From Hirsutella rhossiliensis (lineage: Eukaryota > Ascomycota > Sordariomycetes > Hypocreales > Ophiocordycipitaceae), in the NCBI RefSeq assembly GCF_020360975.1, contig NW_025408667.1:4650001-4714000 (forward strand): DNA of 64,000 nt. Reading direction: 5' to 3'. Below, piece after piece: positions 1-12,122 of this stretch (position 1 is its first letter; each line of letters begins with the position of its first letter). The position numbers and the translations under genes were made by a program. Under the pieces are notes generated by a model. The model had not been told where the DNA came from. It saw nothing but the letters and a program-made list of their open reading frames with translations, and made no database searches.

Positions 1-2240
1 TTATAACTTAATAGATAGCTTTAAATAATATAATTCTTTAAGCGTAAGATAAAAGCTAGCTTAGTTATCGCCCTATTACTACTAGACCTTTTTTAGGAAG
101 ATAGTAAGCTAAACGCCCTATATATCGTTTAGCTAGAGACCTCTTATAGGTCTTTAAGCGGCCTATTAAAGTAAAGGGGTTTATTTATAATTAGCGGGAG
201 CTAAAAGAAGTTACTTATAAGGATAATACTTAAGTTACTTATAAGGATAATACTTAAGTTACTTATAAGGATAATACTTAAGTTACTTATAAGGATAATA
301 CTTAAGTTACTTATAAGGATAATACTTATACTACTAAAGAATTCGGCTGCTTTAATAGGATAGACTTAGTAGAGGCGTTTATTAATCTATAAAAGTTAAC
401 GACGGCCTAGTATACTTTTCTTATTAATTATAATATACCTAACGTCCTATAGCTTCTTTTAAAGAGTATTAATATCTATTAAAGAGAGCTCTTTAAAAGC
501 CCTATTTATAAGTAGCTAAAGTAAGGAGTATAATATTATCCCTATAATCTAGTTACTTATAACGCTTATAAGTATAGCTCTTTATATTAGACTAGGCCGG
601 TTACTAGTAAGCCTTTAAAGGTATAAAGATAAGACTTTAATTAGATAGGACTTACCTATCTTATTACTACCGTCTATATAAAGTAGAATCTACTCCTTAC
701 TACTATATTAGAAATATTTAACGATTATATTATATACTATCCGCTGCTCTAGGGCAAGCGTATTATAGACCTTTAAAGGTAGGTCTTTAATATCTATATA
801 AAGAGGATTTTACGTAATATGCTAGCGCTAATAATTACCTTAAATAATTACTAAATTAGTATAGCGGCCGATATAAGGTATTTAATCGTATTAAATATTA
901 ATATCCCGTTTACTAAGGAGATCTACTATCTCTTAGCTTAGTAAGTAGTTAGGAAGCTAGCTAGTAAGCTTAAGCTAATCCTCCTTAAGAAGGTTAGGCT
1001 TATAAAATTCTTCCTTAAACTTACCTAGATCTAGCTAACGTTCTTTAGCGTTAGGTATACTATAGTAATTATTAGGATACTAGTAGTTTATATAATAAAA
1101 TTCGGCGGTAGATATATATAAGTTAAACTTAATACCGTTAATCTTATATAGTTTATTAAGATCGCGATATAGATAAGTAAGTATTAGCTTTACCTAATAA
1201 AAGTTATTATATTAGTAATACTATAGGTTTAACTTATACCGCGGAAAGTAGTATAATACTTAAGGCTTAGCTTAATAACTTTAATATACTTACTTTTTCT
1301 TATCCCTCTTACTTATATTTTAGTTAGCTAGGAAGTTAAGGTAAGTAAGTTCTTTATAAAGGGAAGGGCGGGAAAGATACTTCTTATATATCTTAATAAC
1401 CTTAGCATCGTTATTATAATTACCTTAGAGGCGAAGCGACGGGCCCTATTACTTATAAGGATAGTAATCGATAGCTCTTATAACGCGGGTACCCTCTTAG
1501 AGCTTATAGTTAAGTAATATATAGTAGATCTCTTATACTAAGAAGTCCCTCTTAGCGAGCAGCTTATTTATTAGCCGCGATATAAAGGAAAGAAGTAGGT
1601 TTTAATAGGAGATATAGGGTAGGATTTACCGCCCTAAGCTTATATAACTATTAGTTTGCTTTTTTATCTTACTATAATACTTAGCTATATAATTAATAAT
1701 AGCTTAAAGGCTAGTATAGGGGGAGATATCGATATTAGCTAACTAGCTAAAACTAAGATACTAGTTATAGTAGTTTATTAGGCTATTATTTCTAGCCGCC
1801 TTAAAAGAGAAATAAGACTATCCTTAGCGTTAAACTATATTAGCTATATCTCTTATATCCTAAGGGAAGAAAAAGGGGTAAGAAATCTCGTCTAAACCCT
1901 TCTTCTTTTATAGGTAGTATATCTTACTATAACAATAGCGTTAGTAGCGGTTTAGAATCTATAAGAGCTATTAAAATATTAAGGGATACTATAGCGGATT
2001 TATAGCTAAGGGATTACCCTCTCCTTACTATTAGACTTAAGCTAGCTTAGGATTAAAGGCTATAATATAGAAACTCTAGATATAGGTAAACTCCTAGTAT
2101 ATATATTCCTTTTCTAAGTTAATACTAAGCGTACTATCTATTTAGAATAAGCTATAATAATAGCTACTTTTATAACCCTACTACTTATACGTATTTTAAA
2201 AATCAGTAATATTAAATTTCTACTTAAGAACGATATCTCT
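1..2240. other. Unclassified RIP-decayed DNA
   Basis: This stretch is strongly TpA-rich with CpA/TpG nearly absent. Reading the plus strand at about 560-1300 gives a long frame whose few stops are all TAA/TAG, so it may be a decayed coding region, but I recognise no domain in it. The right end is bounded by the TSD (AAATA, 2241-2245) of the Gypsy A1 insertion, so this DNA was the target of that insertion. I see no LTR pair, terminal inverted repeat or reverse transcriptase motif. It could be a DNA transposon or a poorly conserved retroelement part. Confidence 0.6.
210..328. repeat. 24-bp tandem repeat, about five copies
   Basis: Units begin at 210, 234, 258, 282 and 306. Each starts GTTACTTATAAGG and ends ATAATACTTAA. 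The copies are essentially identical, and the last lacks its final base. Identity this high inside heavily mutated DNA suggests the array expanded after most of the RIP mutation. Repeats are head to tail without unique spacers. Confidence 0.95.
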
Positions 2241-2245
2241 AAATA

Positions 2246-2415
2246 TATAAAAGACCTTTAATAAGTTAATATAACTAACTAGTCCTTATACTATTTATTA
2301 TTAAGATAGAAAAGAAAGAAAGAAAGAAAGAAAATCTACTATATAAGAGTATAATAGTATTTTATAGCTTTAAGCTAATAAAAGGTTTTAAAAGCTAGGC
2401 GGCTTACCTATTATA
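2246..2415 (-). repeat. Gypsy A1 3' LTR (left)
   Basis: The LTR begins TATAAAAG and ends CTATTATA. It contains an (AAAG)n run at about 2309-2333 that is also present, with different lengths, in the LTRs at 8695 and 50878. It is about 19 bp shorter than its partner because of a small deletion near its inner end. The adjoining 2416-2430 is pyrimidine-rich on the plus strand (TTACCTCCTTCCC), that is, a polypurine tract on the coding strand. Confidence 0.9.
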
Positions 2416-3074
2416 TTACCTCCTTCCCTTCTAACGTTTCCTTTTCTAAGGGATCATAGTAATCTATAGTAAGATAACTTAAGAAGGTAATACTCCTTTT
2501 ATACTTCTTCTATTACTTTTATATATTAGTATATTAAATAATAGTAAGGGGTTTCTATATAAGCTCTAAGTAATTATACTATTTTATAAGTACCTTTTTA
2601 TATGTACCTTTTATTCTTTTATTTAGAATTCTTTTAATAAGGTATATCTTTTCGCTATCTATTAGTATTAGTAAGGTACTCTTTTAATTAAGTTTCTATA
2701 AAGGTAATAGGTTTCTAGGGACTAGCTAAAGTAGGTCGACGTAAAAGACTAGATATATATACCTAGGTATATCTAACCTATAGGTATATAGGCTAACTTC
2801 CGCGAGCACTTAATATTTAGTATATAGCTAATCGAGCTTCTTATAAGGTCGCGATATTTTAATATTTCTAAAGTTAAGGTATACTTAATCCTTAGGCTTA
2901 TATCTTAGTATAGCTATCTTATACTTATTAGCTTACGCTTACTATATTTCCTAGGCTATAGCTATCGCTGCTTATATAAACTCTATAGCGTCCTATAGTC
3001 TTTAAATAAAATCCTTTACTATCGCTTTCCTTTATATTATATCTTCCGTTCTTCGATACTTAACTAACTAGATT

Positions 3075-3532
3075 TCTCTTAAAGAGAGATATAAGAAGTA
3101 TATAAAAAATGCACGAAGGTAAAATTAGGAGTAAGGGGTCGGATAGGTAGGGCAGAGAGATTTAATTCTTACGGGAGCAGCAATTATAGTAGGGGAGTAA
3201 TTATTATATTGCCTTAATTATCCTTCTTTCCTCTATCTAACGCCCTTATTTATACCCGTCTAGCATCTTAATTAATAAAGAAGATCCTACTTAAAGAAGC
3301 TACTAATATCCTTTTAACTACCGAGCTATTTACTAGTTTTTCCCTTCCTTTCTAGCCGTTTCCGGCATATCCGTCTTATCTCTCGCTACTTTATACTTCC
3401 CTTTATACCCCTACCCTCCTTTCTATACCTCTTTTTAGCTCCTTTTTTTATACCGGGTGTTTTTAGCTTCCTTAGTCCCTCTTACTAAGGGATATCTCTA
3501 AGAACTATAAAATTAGGCTACGCTTCGCGATG
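3075..3532 (-). mobile_element. Solo LTR of Copia F family (S1)
   Basis: This 458-bp copy of the Copia F LTR starts TCTCTTAAAGAG and ends CTTCGCGATG. It is flanked by the 5-bp TSD AGATT (3070-3074, 3533-3537). The Gypsy A2 copy at about 58110 has the uninterrupted target, ACTAGATTAGCTTA, confirming the insertion. It is about 30 bp shorter than the other copies. A solo LTR normally arises by recombination between the two LTRs of a full element. Confidence 0.93.
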
Positions 3533-4976
3533 AGATTAGCTTATTATAGTAGCTATATATAAAGAAGAACGGACTTAGTCTAGTAAAGGTTACTTCCCTC
3601 TTATTAATAGTTACTATTATAGTTAAAAGTAAGTTTAACTAGTTCTCTTATAGATAATTTATCTATATCTAAAGAATCCGCTTTACCTCTTAGTTTATTT
3701 ATTTTATAATACCGTTAGTTTATAGATAGTATACTATCGATAACCGCTACTCGATCCCTAGTATCTAATAAAAACTTTTCTATATACTACTAATAAACTA
3801 AGGACCTTAATTACTAGTTATAGCTATTAGGATATTATAAATAGGGTAGTATTATTTAAAGAGTCTTTTTATAACCGCTTTTATAGAAATATCTTTTAAT
3901 CCTTTAAGTTCGATGCCTTTAATAAGTCGGTCTATAACTACTATATAGTTTATCGCGCTATCTTTCCCCGATAGTAGGAGGTTAGTAATAAAGTTAATAG
4001 TAATTTCGCTCTATATATATTATAAAATAAAGAGCAGCTTTAAGAGTCCTTTCTTTATATCCCTTTAAATAGTATTTCGTTTATAAACCTTATAGTTATA
4101 TATAAACTAATATATATCGCTAGCGGTACTTAGCTAAAAAAAGCGTTTTAATAAAGTTAAGTATATAAGGTCCCTTTTAAGATATCTAGTAATATAAAAG
4201 TTATAAGTTTCCTAGATAATCTTTATATATAGCGGCTTTAAACTAAGTATCTAAACCTATTCTTTAAAGGATAGTAGGCCTCTATTATTTAATAAGTACT
4301 TTAAAATACTAATAACCTTCTCTTTTTATAACTCTATTAATAAACTCTTTACTTTATCTACTACTAGCTTTATAAGTTCTTAATAAAGCTTATCTTCTTA
4401 CTATATAGCGTGCTATAGCTACTATAACTCCTTATCTTTAAAAATCCTAATCTTTTTTCTAAAGTTAATTTCCTAGGCACTCTTAGTATTAATAGATAAT
4501 ATTAATATTAGGACCCTTTTAAGGTAATTATTTTAAAATAGCTTTATAATACGTCCCTTTAGTCGTTTACTAAAGTAGTTAGCTAGTATATCTTAGTCCT
4601 ATTAAAAGAGTATATTAAGTAATCCGCCCTTATAGCCCGGCCTTTATTTAAGCTTAAATTAGAACCTAGATAGGATCTCCGACTACTATACTTATCTCTT
4701 TATTAACCTCCTTTTTAAGTTAAAGTATCTTAGGTTCTTATAGTCCGTTAGGACCCTAAAGTACTTTACTACCTATAACTTTAGTTCTTACTACTTTAAA
4801 TATCTAAGAATAGTAAGTAGCTCTTTATTATAGATAGCGTAGTTTGCTTTAGCTACTAAATATTTCTTTAAGAAGTATATAATAGGTTATACTAGTCTAT
4901 CTATATTATCTCTTTATAAGAGCACGCCTCTTAATATAAATCCTAAAGCGTTTACTTTTAAGATAGTCTCTCTTTT

Positions 4977-5673
4977 TATAAGAAGGTATAAGTAATAAGC
5001 GTAGAATCGGGTAATCGATAACGTAAGCGGAAAGATCGGTCGAAGGAGTATAGGGTAGGATTTCGTCCGGAATTTATAATGAGTATATAAGGGGCTAAAT
5101 AATATATTAAAAGAATAGCGTTGTAAAAGATACTTGCGAACTTGCTTGTTCTATCTACTACTCCCAGGGAAATCCTTCGTCTTTTATAGACCATTGCTCG
5201 CCCACTAGTAGACCAATCAGTCAGCTTTCTAGCACATTCTATAGTGCTTAAAAAGCTCTATCTATAGCATATCTTCCTAACTTAGTAGGTGGTCTGATTG
5301 TAGCGTGATGGTTAACGTAAGACTATGGGTTCTAGCATAAGTAGTGGATTTAACTAGAATGTTCTATGCCCTACCTATTCTCGTATCGCGGATATCTTCG
5401 GAACCGCTAAGCCAAAATAGGTAATAGGGTATCCGTTCTGCTCGTAATTAACTTATGCATTTTATGTATATTTTTGTTTGTAAGGATAGGCTTATCCTGA
5501 CCCGCTTTACCTAGAGGAAGGTATAGTTGTCTAGTAGAGGTCTTTATCTTTTAAGGGTTATTCCCTTAGACCGTATTATAGAGCCTCTTTTTACTAGCTT
5601 ATTCTATAAAGCCTCCCTATGCCTATTATTTCTTTATAATAGTAAAATAGGAATATAAAGGTATATTCTTATA
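4977..5673 (-). mobile_element. 697-bp element, copy 1 (probable solo LTR)
   Basis: Exactly 697 bp, beginning TATAAGAA and ending TTCTTATA, with the 5-bp TSD CTTTT (4972-4976, 5674-5678). Inverted relative to the copies at 32633 and 40498. The 5-bp TSD and TA...TA ends (from TG...CA by RIP) fit a solo LTR of an element whose interior is not in this window; a short non-autonomous DNA element is the alternative. It is less RIP-decayed than the Gypsy A1 around it. A 72-codon open frame (4976-5194, minus) is also seen in copy 3 but has a stop in copy 2, so I do not call it a gene. Gypsy A2 has the empty site near 59536. Confidence 0.85.
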
Positions 5674-8584
5674 CTTTTTAAATAGAAGTATATAAGGATT
5701 AGGGCCGTAATTAATAAGTCCTTAAGCTTCTTAAAGGCTTCTTTATATAATCTATCTTAATAGAATAGTATATCCTTCTTTATTAGTCGCGTTAGCGGCT
5801 TTACTATTACTAAGAAGTCTAGTATAAATATCTTATAGAAGTTCGCGAATCTAATAAAACTCCTTATAGATTTAATATTTATTAGGGTTACCTATCCCTT
5901 TATAGCCTTAACCTTCTCTAGGTCGACTTAGATCTTATACTTTGCCTTAATAATAAACCTAAGGTATTTTATAGCCTTAACTTTAAATTCGCTTTTATTA
6001 ATATTTAGTTATAGCTTAGTATCTATTAGTCGTTAAAGGACCTTACTAACTTTATTGCGGTAGTTTTATAAGCTTTTAAAAGAGAAGATTAAGATATCGT
6101 CGATATATACTAATATAAAATTATTAAGGTAATCCTAGAGCATAATATTAATATACCGTTAAAAGGCTACTAGTACGCTTATTAAGCTAAATAAAACTAC
6201 TAGCTATTTAAAGGATCTATAGCGCGTTCTAAAAGCTATATTTTCTTCGTTAGTAAGGGCGACCTTAATCTTATAGAACGCTACTATAATATCTACTATA
6301 GTAAACTACCTTACCTTAGCTATAGTTTATAAGGTCTCGCTTAGTAAGGGTAAGGGATAGCGGTCCCTCTTTATTATATAGTTTAAACCTTTATAATCTA
6401 TATAAAAGCGGATGCCTCTGCTAGGCCTCTTTACTATAAGGACTAGTACTATAGCTAGCGAGCTACTAACTTTAATAAATGCTTTATTAAGTAGTTCTAT
6501 AAGAGTCTTTTATAGTATTAATAGCTCCTTATAGGATATATTATAAAGCGGTCCCTAAGGTAAGGGCTTCTCTTAGCTATACTTATCTTTTAAGACTTTA
6601 ATCTTTAGGTCTATACCTATCTAATAAGGGGGTAGCTAGTTAGCTAGTTACTAAGAGAAAGCTTAAGACTATATATAGTATTATAGTAGTAGCTTCTTTA
6701 TTATATTAGTCTTTAGTTTTAGTCTTAGGGCCTTATTAATATCCGCTATTATAACTAAGTAAACTTTAATACTACCTTTATATTTATTATAGCGTGCTTC
6801 TACTAAAAAGGTTATAGCTATAATATTAAAGACGTTTAGCTAAGGAGGCTAGTAACGTCGTTAGTCTTATACTTAGACTCTATTAAACCCGATCTTAAGA
6901 TATCCTTCCTTTATATAGATATAAATATCTTAGTTTTCTATCTATCGTTTACCTAAGATTATATCTTAGTTTAAATTATTAATAATATATATAAAAATAT
7001 AATACTATTAATATTTATTAAGGTTAATTAATATATATATAATCTTATTAATTTTAACCTCTTTACTATCTCTTACTATATTCTTTAAGATACGCGGCTA
7101 GACGTATATATATAGTAACTAAAGAGAGTAAAATATACGCTTACTAACTACGCTATAAAAAGGGTAGCTATAGTTAATAAGAGATAGTATAAAGTTTATA
7201 TTATTTACCTTAACGTTTACTATAAACGGTTCTCTATTTATTTTTACTTTTCTACTTATATCCTATTTACTTATAGCCGCTATATATCCTTAGTTTAAAT
7301 ATTTATAGCTATAAAAAAAAGTATTATCTTCGGCGATCTTAGCTTTAGTAACTACTAGTTATAATAGGGTTATAGTATTAACTTAGGTATATCGGGTTAT
7401 ATTTACGGGCTATATAGGCGTAGCTAATAAGCAGCGCTTAATTTTATAGTTATCTCTTCTATAATAAAGGCAATGCCCTTTATAGTAATAGGCGTTTATC
7501 TCGGCCTAGTTAACCTACTTAGTACGCTTTCCTAATAACGCTTAGTCCTTTAGTTACTTAGATTAATAGCTATATATATTCTTATTACTATAGGTACGCG
7601 TAGCGTTTACTTTCGTAGATACTTATAGAGTTAGCTCCTATTTTATTATATCTTCTCCTTTAATATTAGATTTCTAGCTAGACTATTTCTAAGAAGCCTA
7701 GCCTTTATAGTTCTAATAGTTTTTATAGTTATCTAAACTCTTTATTTTACCTTAGGGCCCTTTTTACTAACCTAATAGTTTTATCTAGCTACTTAGTAAA
7801 TCGTACCTCTTCGCTAGCCTAATATAGCTATTAATAGTAAAGGGGTTAGAGCCTATAATGGCTGCTTTTATTTTATTGTTTAGTGCCTCTTAAAGGTAGG
7901 AAATCTTATTATTATTTAGCTAATACTTAGCGTTAGTATTAGCGATCTCCCTCTTAAAGCGGGGGTAAAAGGACGTAAATAGTTTATTTTCTCCTTACTT
8001 AATTAAATAAAGATTATATATAGCTCTCTACTTATAATCCCTCTCTTTATATAATAACTTAAGGCGGTTAAGTAGTTTAGTAATATTAAACGTTCTCTTC
8101 TTAGTTTATATCTCTATAAATATAGTTATATTATCTTTAGCCTTACCTTCTAGGCTTATAAATATATATATAAAGTAGCCCTTTATATCTCTAAGAGATT
8201 CTTTATTAACTTATAGTTTTCCTTTAGTTTTTAGTTTCTAGCTTCGCTACTAAGCTTTATCGCCGCCGAATTTTAGTATATCTTATAATTTAGGGCGCTT
8301 AGTTAAGTAAGGCTTATAAGTAGCGACTATATAGGTATCCTTAATAAGGATAGCTAGGGTAATAGATAGCATTAGCTCTAAGGGTTTAGATAAGCGGGCT
8401 TACTAATATTATTAGAGTTCTAGGGTAATAAAACGTTCTTTAAACTAAGTATTTCTTTAAGAACTCTCTTCTCTTAGACTTTATATCTTAGTAACTAAGG
8501 CGCTAAGGACGTCCGGCTATATATTATTATTATCTTTAGTATCGCGACTTCGCTAAACGCTAATATTTTAATAGGACTTAGTTA

Positions 8585-8683
8585 CTTTAATACCTTTAAT
8601 ATCTTTAATATCTTTAGTATCCTTAGTATCTTTAGTATCTTTAGTATCTTTAGTATCTTTAGTATCTTTAGTATCTTTAGTAA
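8585..8683 (-). repeat. 9-bp tandem repeat in the Gypsy A1 5' region
   Basis: Eleven head-to-tail units of CTTTAGTAT or close variants. On the coding (minus) strand the frame can read as repeated Thr-Lys-Asp, which would give a charged repeat near the N-terminus of Gag, just inside the 5' LTR. Being non-coding is equally possible. I could not find this array in the A2 or A3 copies, whose corresponding part is missing from the window. Confidence 0.9.
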
Positions 8684-8694
8684 TCTTAATAGTA

Positions 8695-8883
8695 TATAAA
8701 AGCCTCTAATAAGTTAATATAACTAACTAGTTCTTATACTATTTACTATTAATATAGAGAAGAAAGAAAGAAAGAAAGAGAATCTACTATATAAGAGTAT
8801 AATAGTATTTTATAGCTTTAAGCTAATAGAAGGTTTTAAAAGCTAAGTAGCGTAGGCGCCGTTAAAGTAGCTTACTTATTCTA
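8695..8883 (-). repeat. Gypsy A1 5' LTR (right)
   Basis: This 189-bp copy starts TATAAAAG and ends CTTACTTATTCTA. It is followed by the TSD AAATA, which matches the one left of 2246. It shares the (AAAG)n run and a central block with the LTRs at 2246 and 50878. Confidence 0.9.
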
Positions 8884-8888
8884 AAATA

Positions 8889-10326
8889 AGCTAAACCGCC
8901 TATAAAAGTACTAGGCTATAATATATAGGTTATCCCTAAGAAGTTTACTAGATATCCCTATTCGTTATTACTTAGATACCTCTTACTAGTCTTAAAACTA
9001 AGGTAAATATTAATAGAGGCTCCTTTAATATAAGTCTACTAAGCTAAATATAATAAAAGTACTAGGGCAGCTAAGGCTATAAGTATAAGACTTAAGCTCT
9101 TAGCGCTTTTAGTATTAATATAGTTATATCCCGCGTAGCTATATTATTTAGCGGTTAATTAAGTTAAGTAACTACTAAGCTTTTATAGATTTAGGGTTCT
9201 AAAAATCTTTTAGTAGATTATCTTACGTTATTAGACCCTATATTTATTAGTATTACTTAATAAAGTAGCTGCTTTTCCCTTATACCTATACTTATATTAG
9301 CGTATTAAAAACTATAAACTAAAAAGTAAGATAGCGGGTAAATCTACTATTATACTATTAAAGGGCGTACTATATATAGTCTATATACTTAATAGGCTAT
9401 AACCTTAGCTCGATAAAATTAGCTTAACTATAAGGAAATAGTATTAGAAAGGCTAGGGATAAGAGTTCCTATAACTAGTTAAATTTATTTATCGGTGTCT
9501 TTTAAATATCTAGTATTTTAAGCTAATATTATATTAATTATTATATAAGAAGTAGTTCGTCGCGCTCTTTACTAAGAATATATAAATATAATACTTCTAT
9601 CTTTATATTCTCTAGTAGTATATCTAGTACTATAGACTAATTAACCTTATCTAGCTTAATATCGTTAGTCTTAACGTTACTTAAATTAGCTAAAAGAGGA
9701 TTAGTAACTTCTATAATAGTAACCTAATTAAGTATATCGCTATCTTTTAGTAGTACTAATATTTAGTTTTAGTAGATAGTAATATCTTAGTAGCTTATAT
9801 AGTTATTCGATAGGAAGTCTAGCTATTATTAAAGGTAATAACTATATACGCGGAACTAGCGTTTAAATTAGCGGTTAAGGTAGATATATTTACTTATATT
9901 TAAAGGACGTAGTAGGATAATATTTAATTTAAGGGGTAATAAGGGAAGTTAGCGATATACTTTACTAATATTACGTAGAAAGTATATAATATAGCTATAA
10001 TATTTATATTACTACCCTTAAACCTATATAACGTTTATAAATATATAGATTAGAGTAATTAGTATCTCTTTTACTTTTATTAATTAAGGGAGGAATATAG
10101 GGATTAAGCTAAAATCTAACTAATTTTCGGCTAAAAAAAACTAAGGCTTATCTTCCTTTTTATTCTTATCCTTAGCGATATAACGCTTATAAATATTATC
10201 TTTTAATCCTATATTAAACTATATCTCTTAATAGCGAGTATAGTATTCTATTTCGTTATTTTCTAGTTCCGTTTAGTATTTCTTTAGGAGCTCCTTATCT
10301 CTATTAAATAACGGGTAATACGATAG
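8889..10326 (-). other. Unclassified RIP-decayed DNA, target of the MULE
   Basis: This is decayed DNA between the Gypsy A1 TSD and the MULE TSD. Toward its right end (about 10080-10320) the minus strand reads as an acidic/lysine-rich frame interrupted only by TAA/TAG stops, so this was probably a coding region of some transposon. No reverse transcriptase, integrase or transposase motif was recognised, and I see no terminal repeats. Its continuation across the MULE should be at 27303 onward. Confidence 0.5.
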
Positions 10327-10335
10327 ATTACCTAT

Positions 10336-10427
10336 CGGCGGCTAATATTTAAGCGCCCGGGCGCCTAAATAAAATTACGCGCCCGGGCGCGCTACTAAGA
10401 ACTATAGACTATTATTAGCCTATAAAT
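10336..10427 (+). repeat. MULE left terminal inverted repeat
   Basis: It begins CGGCGGCTAAT and pairs with the right TIR through TAAATAAAATTA, GCTACTAAGAACTATAGA and TATTATTAGCCTATAAA. It has two GC palindromes, GCGCCCGGGCGCC at 10353-10365 and CGCGCCCGGGCGCG at 10379-10392. Only the first has a partner in the right TIR, so the second is a difference between the ends. The palindromes lack CpA/TpG and so escape RIP. Confidence 0.88.
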
Positions 10428-11396
10428 ATATATATCGACCTTTATTTACGCGCTCTATAACTATACCCTAAACCGCGATATAATATATTAAGTCTAAAAG
10501 AATATATTTAATAGGACCGACGATATTTAGCGATAATACCCTCCTTTTAAAGGGCACGTATAAATCACGTAAATCTCTACTTAGCGCTATTAATTCTTAG
10601 GCGAAACTATAAGGATATATATTTACGACGGGAAAATCTACGAAGACCCTTAATAGTTAGGTTAAAATCGTATTTATATACGATCGAAATACGCTACCGC
10701 CTAGTATATTTATCGAACGAAAACGCCGTACTTATAGCTAGAGAGCCGGATATAAGTTCTTAGTACTAGCTAAATTATTATTAGATAGAAGTACTTAGGT
10801 CCTTAGCTATTAACTAGATAAGGACTATACTTAGTATAATTATCTACTAAGTTTAGATATATCTATCTACTTAGTATATCGCTAGCTTAACGAGAAAGAC
10901 GCTATAATTATATTAAATCTAATAACTACTAGTACTACTCCTTAAGATATTAGAACTTACCTCTATAATAATTCTAATACCCTCGCGACTTAATAGGACG
11001 TCTATAACTAAATTACGGTAACTAAGAGAGATCTATATAAAGGCTAAAGTAGTATATAAGCGCTCGTTAACTAATTATATAAAGAGGGTTTCTAGTATTA
11101 GGTTCGATTAAATTTAGACTATTAGCTTATAGCTATCTTTTTCGCCTATCTAGACTCTATTACTTACCTTTAATATAACCTAGACGTCTTATTACTAGAC
11201 TATACCTATAAGATAAATAAGTATACTATACCGCTCCTCGATATAGTTAAAGTTAATTCTTATTAGCGTTCGTTCTATATTATATTTATATTTCTCTCTA
11301 GTAAATTAAAAGCGGACTATTTATAAATACTTTATTACCTTAAATTACTCTACTAGTATAAGCTTCCTTTTATAGTCTTAACTAACCGATGCCTTA

Positions 11397-11655
11397 TATT
11401 ATAGCTAGGTATATATAAGCCTTAACGGCTATAAAGATATATTAGTACTATAAACGAAAACTTAAAGCTAAGGTATAAGAAAGAAAGACTAGACTATACG
11501 ACCGAGCTAGCCCTTATATATATATATATACAAGGTTAACTTAGTAGCGCTTAGGTAAGTATAAGGTTATATATAGGTATATAATACTACTTAGGCACGT
11601 AATACTAATAAGGTTCTATACTAGTATCTCTATACTAGTATATAGGGTTATAATA
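11397..11655 (-). repeat. Gypsy C 3' LTR (left)
   Basis: This 259-bp LTR begins TATTATAGCTAGG and ends GGTTATAATA. It contains (TA)n at about 11517-11530 and pairs with 18175-18431. Confidence 0.92.
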
Positions 11656-12122
11656 CTATCCCCTATCTAAGGCCTTAATATATATATTAAGGTAGTTAGT
11701 TATAGCGGCGGGTTCTTAGTTTTATAGCTTTCTCTACTATATTATTATTATCTTATTCCTCGTAGCCCTCCTCTACTATAGTATATTCGATCTAGTATTA
11801 TAGGTTAATAGGTAGGCCTACTACGTTTAAATATTTATCGTAAAATACCTTTAATACTATTAGTATATTATAGAAATTCCTAGCTAGGTACTAAGTCTTA
11901 TTAAGGTTATATCCCTTTTATAAGACCTAGTATTTTAGTCGTTAACTCCTACTAGTTACTTAAGACTACTAGACTTAATTAACCTCTTACTTAGGTTCTC
12001 CGTTAATCTCCTTAGGTAGCGGAGGTATCTAGATCTACTAGGGTAAGGGGTTATCGGCTGCTTTTCGAAGACGGTCGGCGTAGAATAGGTTCTTGATTTT
12101 ATACGACTTAGGCAGCTATAGT

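Larger units (their letters stand above)
2431..8584 (-). pseudogene. Gypsy A1 gag-pol remnant
   Basis: On the minus strand the reverse transcriptase catalytic block is preserved at 6081-6107 and reads YIDDILIFS, the standard Ty3/Gypsy motif with its two catalytic aspartates. By element order, Gag lies toward 8.6 kb and the integrase region toward 2.5-4.9 kb, but I could not assign individual motifs there. The frame is broken by many RIP-type stops, by the solo LTR at 3075-3532, and by the 697-bp insertion at 4977-5673. The homologous uninterrupted region in A2 shows both insertion sites empty. No function is expected. Confidence 0.85.
2246..8883 (-). mobile_element. Gypsy A1, full-length RIP-decayed LTR retrotransposon
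   Basis: A Ty3/Gypsy element coded on the minus strand, 6638 bp in place. It is flanked by the 5-bp TSD AAATA (2241-2245 and 8884-8888). The LTRs lie at 2246-2415 and 8695-8883, beginning TATAAAAG and ending TTATTMTA (M = A or C), consistent with an original TG...CA. A minus-strand polypurine tract lies just inside the left LTR, as expected at the 3' end. Removing the nested solo LTR and the 697-bp element, each with its TSD copy, leaves about 5.5 kb. Reverse transcriptase is recognisable at 6081-6107. The interior is full of RIP-type stops, so the element is dead. A second copy (A2) and a fragment (A3) lie elsewhere in the window. Confidence 0.93.

Noticed and set aside
210..328. CRISPR-like array
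   Set aside because: Units are directly adjacent with no unique spacers, and the organism is a eukaryote.
2306..2333. (AAAG)n microsatellite as an independent feature
   Set aside because: It is part of the Gypsy A LTR and occurs in all three LTR copies.
4976..5194. 72-codon frame in the 697-bp element
   Set aside because: It is open in copies 1 and 3 but has a stop in copy 2, and its end is set by the terminal repeat. Probably chance.
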